34,415 nucleotides of DNA. Source: Fulvivirga kasyanovii (GTDB lineage Bacteria > Bacteroidota > Bacteroidia > Cytophagales > Cyclobacteriaceae). The DNA is taken from contig NZ_SMLW01000647.1 in the NCBI RefSeq assembly GCF_009711405.1, positions 1 through 34,415 on the forward strand. Direction: 5' to 3'. A program made the translations under genes and the position numbers. Numbering within the stretch: position 1 is the first letter of the stretch; the number at the start of each line of letters is the position of its first letter. The notes under the pieces are model-generated. The model searched no databases, was not told where the DNA came from, and was given only the letters and a program-made list of their open reading frames with translations. Of this stretch, positions 25,827 through 34,415 are shown piece after piece.

Positions 25827-28505
25827 TTAAATTCTAAAATTGTACGTGATTGACGGAAAAATACTACCTAGAACTGATAGTTTATAGGCTGTTCCTCTTT
25901 GGGTGAAAAATACTGAGTAAGGATTTTTACGACCATACGCGTTGTAGATCGAAAAAACCCACTCCCCATCTATAGCTTTATGCTTTTTAAAGCCACTTCG
26001 CAGTGTTACTGACAGATCAAGCCTATGGTAATCAGGAATTCTGAACTGGTTGCGTTCTGAGAAATTCAATACTGCAGGAATCCCGTCATAATTAAACTTT
26101 GAAACAGGGACAGTAATGGGACGCCCTGTAGCGTATGTAAAGTTCCCACCAATGCTAAAACGTCTACTTATTTTATAACTGCAAACAAGGGACAAGTTAT
26201 GGGGTGTATCATAATTAGCAGGAAAGTAAGTACCATTATTTATCCGATTCTCTCTATACTTCGCAGACTTAAATAACCTCTCACTTCTTGAGTAAGTATA
26301 TGCCAACCAGCCAGTCAAGAGTCCCTTATTCTTCCTAAATAAGAACTCAATCCCGTAGGAGCGTCCAAAACCTTGAAGTAAATCCGCCTCAAGTTTATCA
26401 TTAAGCAATATTGTAGTACCATCTTTATAATCAACAATATTATGAACTTCCTTATAATACCCCTCTACCGATACTTCCAATACATTGTCGTGCATATTTC
26501 TAAAATAACCAACTGTAATTTGGTCACCTACAGCAGGGCGTATACTAGGTCCACTGGACTTCCAGAAATCAAGCGGTGATAGGGCAGTAGTATTAGATAT
26601 TAGGTGGACATATTGTATTGTTCGGTAATAACTTAGTTTCAAAGAATTTTTACTGTTAAGCAATAACCTTAGTGAAAGGCGAGGTTCAATACCATTATAA
26701 GTTTGAACCGGCTCATCATTATCGTATACAAGTGTATCAACTATAGAGTCTACGGATTTGGGCTGACCCTCATCATAAGCATATGTAGTGGCTCCATACA
26801 ATGTATACATTGAATACCTCGCACCATACACTAAACTTAGATTGGGAGTGAGTGACAATTCATTACTTAAGTATACAGCACTTTCAATGGACCGCTCATT
26901 ATCCAAATTCTTAGAAATTACATTAGGATTATTATCTCCAGGTATCAATTCTCCAGGCTCAAACACATAAACCAATGAGTGAAACCCAAAATCAAATTTA
27001 TTATTTGCAGAATGCTCATAATTGAAATCAAATTTGGCATTTAACGTTGAGATAGATGAAGAATATTCAAACTGTCCCACTCCCTCTTTGTCAAATACTT
27101 CATTAAGGTATTTACTTCCAGAGAGCTGGAGGGTGGATAACAGTTTTTTATTATAAATATGATTCCATTTGACCGAGAGCCCTTTATTTTTCCAGTTATA
27201 AGTGGTATCAGACACAAATTTAAATCTATCCGCACTGCTATAACCAGAAACACTAACCACATTTGACTTATTTATTACATGCTTGACTTTTACATTTACA
27301 TCATGGAATGTCGCTGAACTCTGGTTCAAATCAGGATTATCAACTTTTTTCAACAGCCAGTTCACATAAGAAACCCTTCCCCCTGCTATAAATGTGGTCT
27401 TATTCTTAATAATAGGTCCCTCTATTACAATTCGACTGGAAATCAATCCTAGTCCCCCGTTTATTTTATACTTGGTGTCATTTCCATTACGAAGGTTAAC
27501 ATTTAAAACAGAAGAAACCCTTCCTCCATACATAGCGGGCCCTCCACCTTTATAAAGAACGACATCTCGTACTATATCGGGATTAAACGCAGAAACTAAT
27601 CCAAAAAGATGCGATGAAGAAAATAATAAAGCACCGTCCTGCATCAACAGGTTCTGGCCTGCTTCTCCTCCACGTACATTAAAGCCAGCGGTTCCTTCAC
27701 CCACTGCACTTATTCCGGGTAACGCGGTAATAGTCTTAACCGGATCTACTTCGCCAAGAAAGGTAGGAAGAGTTTTAATTGACTCTAAGCTAAGAACTTC
27801 TTTTCCCGCTTCAATTCCCTTTACATTAGCGTCATCCGCCACAGCCGAGATTGTCACCTCTTTCAACTCTACTGTTTTCTTATATAACTCAACATCAACG
27901 ATTCCTGAAGAACGTATATCCACCCAAAACTCTTTAGGTTCATACCCAAGATATTCTAATTTAATCAAATGCTTTCCGGCAGGTAATACAAAAGAATAAT
28001 ATCCCATAACGTCAGAAACTCCACCCTTTCTTAAATCTTCAGTTGCAACTTGTACTCCTGTCAACACTTCCCCTGTTTCTCCATCTCTTGCATAGCCCGA
28101 CAACTCTACACTTTTTCTATTAAGATTCTGTTCGTAACTACCAACAATAAAATCAACAGGTATGTCCGATACCAGATTCTCGGTACCCTCTTCCCTTTTT
28201 GGCTGATTTACAATTATCCAATTATTTTTATAAGTAATAACCTGGAGTCCATATTGAGGTAACACTCCTTCAAGTAGAGCAGTAAGATTAGTTCTTTCAT
28301 CAACCTTGAGTTTTATTCCATCTAACCATTCCTCTTTGTAAAAAAAACGGAGAGAGTGCCCCTCTTCAACCTGATCAATCAAGTCTGTTAATAGTAAATT
28401 ATATTTGCTTTCTACCCATATAGTATCGCTTTGTGCATAAGAGTTATAAGTGGTAAAAGTAATATGAACAACCAGGAGGATTTTGAAAAAAAAATGTGCC
28501 TTCAA
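25827..28505 (-). CDS. TonB-dependent receptor with STN and carboxypeptidase-like regulatory domains
   Basis: Outer-membrane active transporter, 892 residues from TTG 28505. In the longer frame from 28553, numbering is: signal about 17-41 (MKAHFFFKILL...SYAQ), STN domain about 52-115 (signalling to an anti-sigma factor or periplasmic contact), carboxypeptidase-like regulatory domain about 148-215 (LSGYARDGETGEVLTGVQV), plug about 232-357 (TLPTFLGEVDPVKTITALPG, GFNVRGGEAGQNLL), then the barrel to the C-terminal NFRI. The frame starting at 28553 would begin inside the terminator of the preceding unit; TTG 28505 gives a standard MK signal peptide. Heads a unit with DUF4249 and the macroglobulin-like gene. 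Substrate unknown. Confidence 0.9.
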   Translation of the reverse strand: MKAHFFFKILLVVHITFTTYNSYAQSDTIWVESKYNLLLTDLIDQVEEGHSLRFFYKEEWLDGIKLKVDERTNLTALLEGVLPQYGLQVITYKNNWIIVNQPKREEGTENLVSDIPVDFIVGSYEQNLNRKSVELSGYARDGETGEVLTGVQVATEDLRKGGVSDVMGYYSFVLPAGKHLIKLEYLGYEPKEFWVDIRSSGIVDVELYKKTVELKEVTISAVADDANVKGIEAGKEVLSLESIKTLPTFLGEVDPVKTITALPGISAVGEGTAGFNVRGGEAGQNLLMQDGALLFSSSHLFGLVSAFNPDIVRDVVLYKGGGPAMYGGRVSSVLNVNLRNGNDTKYKINGGLGLISSRIVIEGPIIKNKTTFIAGGRVSYVNWLLKKVDNPDLNQSSATFHDVNVKVKHVINKSNVVSVSGYSSADRFKFVSDTTYNWKNKGLSVKWNHIYNKKLLSTLQLSGSKYLNEVFDKEGVGQFEYSSSISTLNAKFDFNYEHSANNKFDFGFHSLVYVFEPGELIPGDNNPNVISKNLDNERSIESAVYLSNELSLTPNLSLVYGARYSMYTLYGATTYAYDEGQPKSVDSIVDTLVYDNDEPVQTYNGIEPRLSLRLLLNSKNSLKLSYYRTIQYVHLISNTTALSPLDFWKSSGPSIRPAVGDQITVGYFRNMHDNVLEVSVEGYYKEVHNIVDYKDGTTILLNDKLEADLLQGFGRSYGIEFLFRKNKGLLTGWLAYTYSRSERLFKSAKYRENRINNGTYFPANYDTPHNLSLVCSYKISRRFSIGGNFTYATGRPITVPVSKFNYDGIPAVLNFSERNQFRIPDYHRLDLSVTLRSGFKKHKAIDGEWVFSIYNAYGRKNPYSVFFTQRGTAYKLSVLGSIFPSITYNFRI

Positions 28506-28540
28506 AAGAATATGAAAATTTAAAACAACGATTATCAATA

Positions 28541-28572
28541 AAAACGGGAACATTGAATCATGCTCCCGTTTT
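28541..28572 (-). terminator. Terminator of the SusC-SusD-lipoprotein unit
   Basis: On the minus strand AAAACGGGA (28572-28564) pairs with TCCCGTTTT (28549-28541) over a 14-base loop, and T-rich sequence follows. It lies 31 bases behind the Calx-beta-like lipoprotein gene. Confidence 0.8.
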
Positions 28573-28602
28573 CAAAATCTAATAAAATACTATTTTATAA
28601 TA

Positions 28603-29649
28603 TTATTCCTCATCTATAATAAGCTCTTTACTATCCAGTTCATTATTTATGCTCACCTCATCATCAGCCGTTGTCAGCCCATCTAAGCTCACTGTAATAG
28701 TTTGCTTGGGATCCAAAGCATTATCATTAATGGAAAGCGTAATATTCCTTTCAGTTATACCTGCCTCAAATGTAAGCACACCAGGAGTTGTGGTGACCGT
28801 AGCGTCAGATACACCCACACCCGGTGTGATGGAATAAGCCACACTTATTGTTTCGCTGGATTCCTTTGAAATTGTAACAGGAATAGAATATACTCCTGCT
28901 TCTGTAATATCCATAGTAGCAGTATCCAAGGTAACTATCTTCAGGTCATCAACAAAACTATAAACTATAGATTGCAGAGTATCTGATTTAATATACTCAT
29001 GGGTTAATACCGGATTTACAGCATCAATGGTAAGCACAATATCTAAGGTATCAGTTACAGCTACATCGGGATATACCACCAGTTTGATGTGATTTGTAGA
29101 GTCTGTACTTATGGTATAAGGGCTTTCATACCCAGCTAATACGTCATACCGAGAAGCATCCATAGAACCTGACAAAGAATAAGTTACATCAAAATCACCA
29201 TTAAAACCACCGTCAATAGCTAATGGAATAGTAACTGTATCATTTTTAACAGTCTCAGACCTTAGAGTAGAATCTACATCAAAATGCACTTCCCTTGAAC
29301 TCACTTTTACACTCATGTCCCCACTCGCAGATGAAGTAGAAACCGTAAGGGCATGATCAGTCGGTTCAAAAAAGTCTACATAAACGTAGGCATCATTTTC
29401 TGAATCTTCAGTAATCTTTGCTCCATTATCTATGGCCCAAATATGATCAAGCTCCTTTCTATTATTTAAAATATAATATTGTTCTTTATCACCTACATAA
29501 ACTGAAGACGGTCCCGAAACATTCAGGTGCTGGCCTGGTTTATAATCTATAACATTTCCATCTTCCTCCTCACATGCGGTCATTGCGAAAGCAACTACTC
29601 CGCAAAAGGCAAGGCTCCTAAAAAGAAGGTTATTCTTTAATGATTTCAT
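28603..29649 (-). CDS. Calx-beta-like lipoprotein in a SusE/SusF-like position
   Basis: 348-residue lipoprotein with signal ending FAMTAC (Cys26) followed by acidic EEEDG, which fits outer-membrane sorting and possible surface export in Bacteroidota. The body is beta-sandwich-like: a first PKD-like or Ig-like part (SGPSSVYVGDKEQYYILN, IWAIDNGAKI) and two repeats with a Calx-beta character (VTIPLAIDGGFNGDFDVTYSLSG... and VTISKESSETISVAYS...LTFEAGITERNITLSIND). Third gene of the unit, 30 bases after the SusD homologue, where SusE/F-type glycan-binding lipoproteins usually sit. Ligand binding is inferred from position only. Confidence 0.8.
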   Translation of the reverse strand: MKSLKNNLLFRSLAFCGVVAFAMTACEEEDGNVIDYKPGQHLNVSGPSSVYVGDKEQYYILNNRKELDHIWAIDNGAKITEDSENDAYVYVDFFEPTDHALTVSTSSASGDMSVKVSSREVHFDVDSTLRSETVKNDTVTIPLAIDGGFNGDFDVTYSLSGSMDASRYDVLAGYESPYTISTDSTNHIKLVVYPDVAVTDTLDIVLTIDAVNPVLTHEYIKSDTLQSIVYSFVDDLKIVTLDTATMDITEAGVYSIPVTISKESSETISVAYSITPGVGVSDATVTTTPGVLTFEAGITERNITLSINDNALDPKQTITVSLDGLTTADDEVSINNELDSKELIIDEE

Positions 29650-29679
29650 ATATAATTTTTTTTAATCAGATAACTAAAC

Positions 29680-31110
29680 TTATTGAACGTCCCACCACAC
29701 ATTTTCTTCCATATTGTTGAAACCTATTGCAGAAAGATTTTCCGCATTTGCCTCGGCCTCAACTGCAGGATAAAATGCTCGCACCGGAATAAAGCTTGTA
29801 ACTGCATCAGCAGGTAACTCCAACTCCGGCTCATCCAGCCTTCTTTGTTCAGCCCAAGCCTCAATACCTTGAGTATAAAGCGCTACCCACTTTTCATACC
29901 CAATTGACTCTTCCCAGTTCGCTGCATCATAAGAATTATCCGCTAAATACTGGCCCGCCAATGCATCCGACAGTCCCCATTGATTAAAGGATGCCGTTAC
30001 TGCATTATTGAAAGCGCTCTCAGCCGATCCACTAACAAAGTTTCTTTCTATGGCCTCCGCTCTGAAAAACTCCACTTCTGCATAGCTCATCAATATGGCC
30101 GGAGCAGTAGCTTCCTTTATCTGATCATGAGGTCTAGATGTCATTGGCTTCAATTGAAAAGAAGCTGCGTCAGTCAAGCCATATGGAAGACCCACAATTT
30201 CACCATTAGGATTTGGCATAGCATACTCCGCCAGTCTTGGATCATCTTTGTCAGCCATTGCAATAGCAAGCTCAGCAGAGATTGCAAAATCATCGCGAGT
30301 TATAGCATCAACATAGAATGGATTAGCTATTCTCTGGTCAGAATTAAAAACAAACTCGGCGTTTTGAGCATTGGATGATATAACACCTAAACTTGAACTC
30401 AAAGCTTCACTTACGATAGTGCTAGCCTCTGAGGAAGCAACATCAGCCATTCTCATTCCAATTCTCAACTTTACAGAATTAGCAAACCTGCCCCACAATG
30501 CCATATCTCCACCGTAAATAATATCTCCGTTTCCAAATCCGGCTTCGTCTGGAGTAATACGCGCAATAGCTCCATTTATTTCCGAAATCAAGCCACTGTA
30601 AATAGATTGCTGGGAATCATAAACCGGATTCGGGAATTCCTCAGGCTGTAACGCTTGTGAATAGGGAACATCTCCCCAAATGTCTGTTACCATTTGGAAT
30701 GCCCATACTCTCAAGATAGCTATCTGAGCCAGCCTATTATTTCTAACAGCCTCACTGATAGTTTCATTATTTTCGGTCAACGTTTTTGCCTCGGCAAGAT
30801 CATTCAATCCAGAAGCGTAAAACGATTGCCATGACACATTGAATGTGGATGGATTTTGATTATATCTCGAGTCTTCAGCGTATTCATTTTGAGAAAAGTG
30901 CTGTACCATAAGCATTGCAAACTCAAAATTCATCGCACGACCCCACATACGATCAGCCAAAGCAAACTGTGCCTGAGTGAATAGATTTTCAGCAGGAACT
31001 ACAATAGGCTGATTTGGATCAGTATTTGTCTCTTCAAAATCATCAGTACATGCACCTAAAAGTAGCACCAGTACTACAAATGTTGATAGTAATCTATATA
31101 TATTGTTCAT
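29680..31110 (-). CDS. SusD/RagB-family outer-membrane lipoprotein
   Basis: Surface lipoprotein that captures nutrient and closes over the SusC barrel as a lid. 476 residues; signal with lipobox LLGAC (Cys21). It belongs to the SusD-like type with the segments FEETNTDPNQP at the mature N-terminus, MWGRAMNFEFAMLMVQHFSQ, AQIAILRVWAFQMVTDIWGDVPYSQAL (TPR-like helices), GDMALWGRFANSVKLRIGMRMA, ILMSYAEVEFFRAEAI and the closing GIEAWAEQRRL...FIPVRAFYP; this fits the PF12771-like branch. It lies 12 bases behind the SusC gene, so the two are co-translated partners. The substrate may be a glycan, peptide or other polymer; no hydrolase nearby settles this. Confidence 0.93.
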   Translation of the reverse strand: MNNIYRLLSTFVVLVLLLGACTDDFEETNTDPNQPIVVPAENLFTQAQFALADRMWGRAMNFEFAMLMVQHFSQNEYAEDSRYNQNPSTFNVSWQSFYASGLNDLAEAKTLTENNETISEAVRNNRLAQIAILRVWAFQMVTDIWGDVPYSQALQPEEFPNPVYDSQQSIYSGLISEINGAIARITPDEAGFGNGDIIYGGDMALWGRFANSVKLRIGMRMADVASSEASTIVSEALSSSLGVISSNAQNAEFVFNSDQRIANPFYVDAITRDDFAISAELAIAMADKDDPRLAEYAMPNPNGEIVGLPYGLTDAASFQLKPMTSRPHDQIKEATAPAILMSYAEVEFFRAEAIERNFVSGSAESAFNNAVTASFNQWGLSDALAGQYLADNSYDAANWEESIGYEKWVALYTQGIEAWAEQRRLDEPELELPADAVTSFIPVRAFYPAVEAEANAENLSAIGFNNMEENVWWDVQ

Positions 31111-31122
31111 TTTTACTAGTTT

Positions 31123-34100
31123 TTAAAGTTTAAAGCTTAGGTTAAACCCTAACGAACGTGTAGGAGGAATCTGAGCATTCTCTAAGCCTTGAACATTACC
31201 TGTTCCAGTAACCACTTGAGGATCCAAGTATGGTATTTCGCTATAAAGAACTCCTAAATTCCTTCCGAAAAATGCAAGTGTCACGTCTCTAAATGGTAGG
31301 TTACCCATCAATCGCTCAGGTAGTGTATAACCAATCCTTACCTCTCTAAGTTTGATGAAACTGGCATCATACACATTAGGAGCTGCTACATTCCATACTG
31401 TTTGGTAGTAAACCTGAGGGTCAACTGCTACAGTGTTATTCTCCCCAGTCTCTGTTACACCGTTGATGATCATGCCCTCTTCTCTAATATTACCCTCAAC
31501 AGTTTTAGGCAACATTCCGGAGTAAGCCGCCCATTGTAGGGAGCTAGAGTGTATTACTCCTCCACTCTGGAAGTCAATTAACGCGCTGGCGGTTATACCT
31601 TTGTAGCTGAACGTATTTCTAATACCCCCAGTAAAGTCAGCTATTGCTGAACCAAGATATTTTCTGTCAGCTTCCACTAGAGGAATGCCATTTTCTCCAA
31701 TGATCAATTGACCATCCTCATTGCGTTGGAAATCCTGTCCGAATAAAGCCATGTATGGTTGACCTTTTTGTAGCCTTACATCGGCTGCCCAGGTTGTACC
31801 CATGATAATATTGTTCACACCCTCAGCCAATTCTACAACCTCATTGTTATAAGTCGCAAAGTTGAAGTTTACATCCCATGTAAAATCTCCTGCTTTAATA
31901 GGTGTACCTCTTAATGTCAATTCAATACCACTATTCTTCATGGTTCCGGCATTAACCACCCGTGAAGTATACCCAGTAGTCGCAGAAGATGCAACTGAGA
32001 ATATTTGATCTTCAGTAGTCCTGTTATAATATGAAAGGTCAAAACCTACACGATTTTGCAAGAAATTCATCTCCAATCCAGCTTCAAACTCTTTTGTCAA
32101 CTCATTTACAAGATTGGGGTTATTCCTGCTGTTTGGCACTGCATACCTTGGGTTATCGCCAAAATTAGGCTGCTGTGGAGCATAAACATTTGTCAATTGG
32201 TAAGGATCTGCATCATTACCTGCCAAACCATAACCTACTCTTAACTTACCGAAAGAAATAATATCGTTATTTTGAAGTGCATTCAACTCTGTAAACACAA
32301 AACTTGTGGTTAGAGCAGGATAGAAATAAGAGTTATCATCAATAGGCAGGGTAGATGACCAGTCATTTCTCATAGTCAAGTCCAAGAAAACTGTCGAAAA
32401 CAATCCTACCGAAGCAGATGCAAATACACTATTAATTTTCTTTCTATCAATTTCTGTCTCAACTGTTGGGTTTCCAACACCGTTAGCTATATTAAAGAAT
32501 CCATCCAAAGCCAAACCTCCATTAGTGTTAGCTGTATTTCTTTCTCTTTCCTGAGACATTAAGTTACCTCCAATCATAGCATTGATCGAAATATTCTCAT
32601 TAAGATTTTTTGAATATAAAATCTTTGCCTCATAATTAGTCTCCGTAAATGTCCTTACTGTTTCAGCATATTTAGACTGATCTACGCCCCCTAAAGGTAC
32701 TCCTTCACGTGACCTGAATGTAAATCCATCAGTCATAGCCCTTGCACTAATTGTTAGGCCCTCAATGAGTTCATAATTAAGAGCTATATTACCGTAGAAC
32801 CTATCTCTTGAATCCTCTTGCAAATACTCATTTCTTACCCAGTAAGGGTTATCAAAAAAGTATGGAGCTGGGTCAAAATCAGTGAGTTCACCAGAATTAT
32901 TGGTTGTTATACCAGTTGGATTCCAAGTATATTGTTTTCCGTCTTCTCGCTTATAATTTTGCAACCTATCAAAGTCGAGTTGGGTTTGCCACCATTGAGT
33001 AAACCCTTGCATAGGGTTATTATTGGCATATCCTGTTGCGTTTCTTCCATTTGCTTCCTGTTTCACCAAGCTACCTGAACCGGTTACAGTTAATTTTTCA
33101 GTAAGCTTATAATTAGAATTTATGCTAAAAGTATTTCTTTCTAAATCTGAATTAGGCATAGTACCTGATTGATCCAGATTGGTGTAACTTAATCTAAAGC
33201 TTCCTTTATCATTACCACCATTAAATGCCACCGAATTTTGAAACGTTACACCCGTTTCAAAAAATTCTTCATAACCGTTATCTGGAGCAACCCAAGGACG
33301 TGTCTCTCCATAGTTTGGTGATTGAGGATCCCAAGAATCCCAATGTCTGACCATTCTATTTGGGTCATACTTTGGCCCCCATGATCCATCTTTAGAATAA
33401 ACCGGTGCATAATATGTTACACCATCCTCAGTAAATTCATTAAAGCCAGAAGGAGTACTTAATACAGCTCCTCCACCATACTCCTGCTGGTGTTCAATTA
33501 GGTTCTGAACCTTATCAAAGGTTACACTGGAGTTAAAATCGACTCCTATACCCTTTGCTCGACTTCCAGATTTTGTGGTTATCAAAATAACACCGTTAGC
33601 ACCTCTGGTACCATAAAGCGCTGTAGCTGCAGCACCCTTTAATACGGACATTGAAGCTATATCCTGAGGGTTAATATCGGCAGCAGCGTTACCATAATCA
33701 TAAGCACCGTCACCAAATCCTCTTTGCTGATCCGTTGAAGCGTAGTTATCGTTGTTAATGGGCATCCCATCAACTACAAAAAGAGGCTGATTTTCTCCCA
33801 AAAAAGAGTTTGAGCCTCTAACCGTAATTCTTGAAGAACCACCCAAAGCCCCACTGGTACCTTGTATTTGAACACCAGCTATTTGTCCTTGTAGTGCATT
33901 TACAACGTTTGGCTCAGAAGATTGAGCAACTTGCTCCGTATTAACTTCCTGAACAGCATAGCCAAGTGCCTTTTTCTCCCGGGAAACACCAAGAGCAGTT
34001 ACAACAACCTCGCTAAGTTGTTTGACGTCCGATGCCATCTGAATATCAAGTACTGATCGGGAACCCACTTCAACTTCCTGTGTTTCCAAACCAACAAATG

Positions 34101-34317
34101 AAAAGATCAAAGTGCCTCCTTCAGAAGGAACACTAAGTTTGTAGTTTCCATCTATATCGGTAACCGTACCGGTAGATGTACCTTTTAAAATTACGTTTAC
34201 CCCTGGAAGGCTAGAGCCATCATCCAATGACGTAACCTTTCCAGAAACAGTCCTGTCCTGACCCCATGTTATAAATGAGACCAAGAAGAAACTCATAAAT
34301 AGTAATAGTTTCCTCAT
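31123..34317 (-). CDS. SusC/RagA-family TonB-linked outer-membrane receptor
   Basis: 1064-residue TonB-dependent transporter of the SusC type. Signal about 1-19 (ends ITWGQ); carboxypeptidase-like regulatory domain about 22-95 (VSGKVTSLDDGSSLPGVNVIL, GTVTDIDGNYKLSV); TonB-box-like VVVTALG about 104-110; plug about 115-250 with NALQGQIAGVQIQ, ITVRGSNS, LFVVDGMPINN, SVLKGAAATALYGTRGANGVILITTK, the SusC signature; barrel to the C-terminal LGFNLSFKL. No STN domain, unlike the second receptor in the window, so sigma-factor signalling is not expected through it. First gene of a SusC-SusD-lipoprotein unit with a good promoter. Confidence 0.96.
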   Translation of the reverse strand: MRKLLLFMSFFLVSFITWGQDRTVSGKVTSLDDGSSLPGVNVILKGTSTGTVTDIDGNYKLSVPSEGGTLIFSFVGLETQEVEVGSRSVLDIQMASDVKQLSEVVVTALGVSREKKALGYAVQEVNTEQVAQSSEPNVVNALQGQIAGVQIQGTSGALGGSSRITVRGSNSFLGENQPLFVVDGMPINNDNYASTDQQRGFGDGAYDYGNAAADINPQDIASMSVLKGAAATALYGTRGANGVILITTKSGSRAKGIGVDFNSSVTFDKVQNLIEHQQEYGGGAVLSTPSGFNEFTEDGVTYYAPVYSKDGSWGPKYDPNRMVRHWDSWDPQSPNYGETRPWVAPDNGYEEFFETGVTFQNSVAFNGGNDKGSFRLSYTNLDQSGTMPNSDLERNTFSINSNYKLTEKLTVTGSGSLVKQEANGRNATGYANNNPMQGFTQWWQTQLDFDRLQNYKREDGKQYTWNPTGITTNNSGELTDFDPAPYFFDNPYWVRNEYLQEDSRDRFYGNIALNYELIEGLTISARAMTDGFTFRSREGVPLGGVDQSKYAETVRTFTETNYEAKILYSKNLNENISINAMIGGNLMSQERERNTANTNGGLALDGFFNIANGVGNPTVETEIDRKKINSVFASASVGLFSTVFLDLTMRNDWSSTLPIDDNSYFYPALTTSFVFTELNALQNNDIISFGKLRVGYGLAGNDADPYQLTNVYAPQQPNFGDNPRYAVPNSRNNPNLVNELTKEFEAGLEMNFLQNRVGFDLSYYNRTTEDQIFSVASSATTGYTSRVVNAGTMKNSGIELTLRGTPIKAGDFTWDVNFNFATYNNEVVELAEGVNNIIMGTTWAADVRLQKGQPYMALFGQDFQRNEDGQLIIGENGIPLVEADRKYLGSAIADFTGGIRNTFSYKGITASALIDFQSGGVIHSSSLQWAAYSGMLPKTVEGNIREEGMIINGVTETGENNTVAVDPQVYYQTVWNVAAPNVYDASFIKLREVRIGYTLPERLMGNLPFRDVTLAFFGRNLGVLYSEIPYLDPQVVTGTGNVQGLENAQIPPTRSLGFNLSFKL

Positions 34318-34377
34318 AATTAGTTGTTTTAAGGTTATTATTTAGAACAGAAATCCCCCTATGTGGGGTATGATCCG

Positions 34378-34408
34378 CCAATATAAACCACATTCGATGA
34401 AAAACAAA
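34378..34408 (-). promoter_or_regulatory. Promoter of the SusC-SusD unit
   Basis: Minus-strand TTTG (34408-34405), 19 bases, then TATATTGG (34385-34378), one base from TAnnTTTG. Leader of about 50 bases; a short CCCC/GGGG hairpin (about 34355-34369) lies at or near its 5' end. Confidence 0.55.
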
Positions 34409-34415
34409 ATTATAT

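Noticed and set aside
22638-34415. Genomic island by horizontal transfer
   Set aside because: No integrase, tRNA end, direct repeats or mobile genes, and no measured composition shift; such loci are normal in this phylum.

Overview
The window reads as chromosome of a member of Bacteroidota, most likely order Cytophagales. The reasons are a SusC/SusD-type nutrient uptake locus, a second TonB receptor paired with a DUF4249 lipoprotein, an AccD without its zinc-ribbon cysteines, a long Ala/Lys/Glu tail on ribosomal protein S16, near absence of Shine-Dalgarno sites, and promoters of the TTTG-N19-TAnnTTTG type. I see no phage, insertion sequence, CRISPR array, rRNA or certain tRNA. Genus and species cannot be set from the sequence alone.

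Bases 1-4614 are a mixed block: the 3' part of fabG, a secreted class C beta-lactamase-like serine hydrolase, a radical SAM protein with a SPASM-like cysteine set, a GyrI-like small-molecule-binding protein, and a 68-residue conserved-looking small protein. A striking 20-bp-period repeat with a 14-bp palindrome lies before the small gene. Bases 4633-9288 hold a two-gene minus-strand unit: an SdiA-regulated-type beta-propeller lipoprotein followed by a 1239-residue outer-membrane protein. The latter joins a purple-acid-phosphatase-like domain, a middle region with protein-kinase-like motifs, and a C-terminal beta-barrel. This is the most unusual protein in the window.

Bases 9386-22641 are housekeeping: hemE, a small secreted protein, accD, class II fructose-bisphosphate aldolase, rplS, then rpsP-rimM-trmD (the classic S16 operon, here parted from rplS by about 550 bases), and the oxoglutarate dehydrogenase operon sucA-sucB-lpd followed by a rhomboid protease. 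SucB carries two lipoyl domains.

Bases 22638-34415 are all minus strand and serve outer-membrane uptake. Read in the direction of transcription they are SusC-like receptor, SusD-like lipoprotein and a Calx-beta-like lipoprotein, then a terminator; after it come a second TonB receptor with an STN domain, a DUF4249 lipoprotein, and an exported macroglobulin-like protein with a TonB-plug-like domain but no barrel. No glycan hydrolase, protease or sigma/anti-sigma pair lies within the window, so the substrates cannot be named.

Several gene starts were moved inward from the longest open frame: GyrI-like 3594, small protein 4408, hemE 9386, rplS 13613, trmD 14843, the macroglobulin-like gene 24716 and the second TonB receptor 28505 (TTG). 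Reasons are given in each entry.
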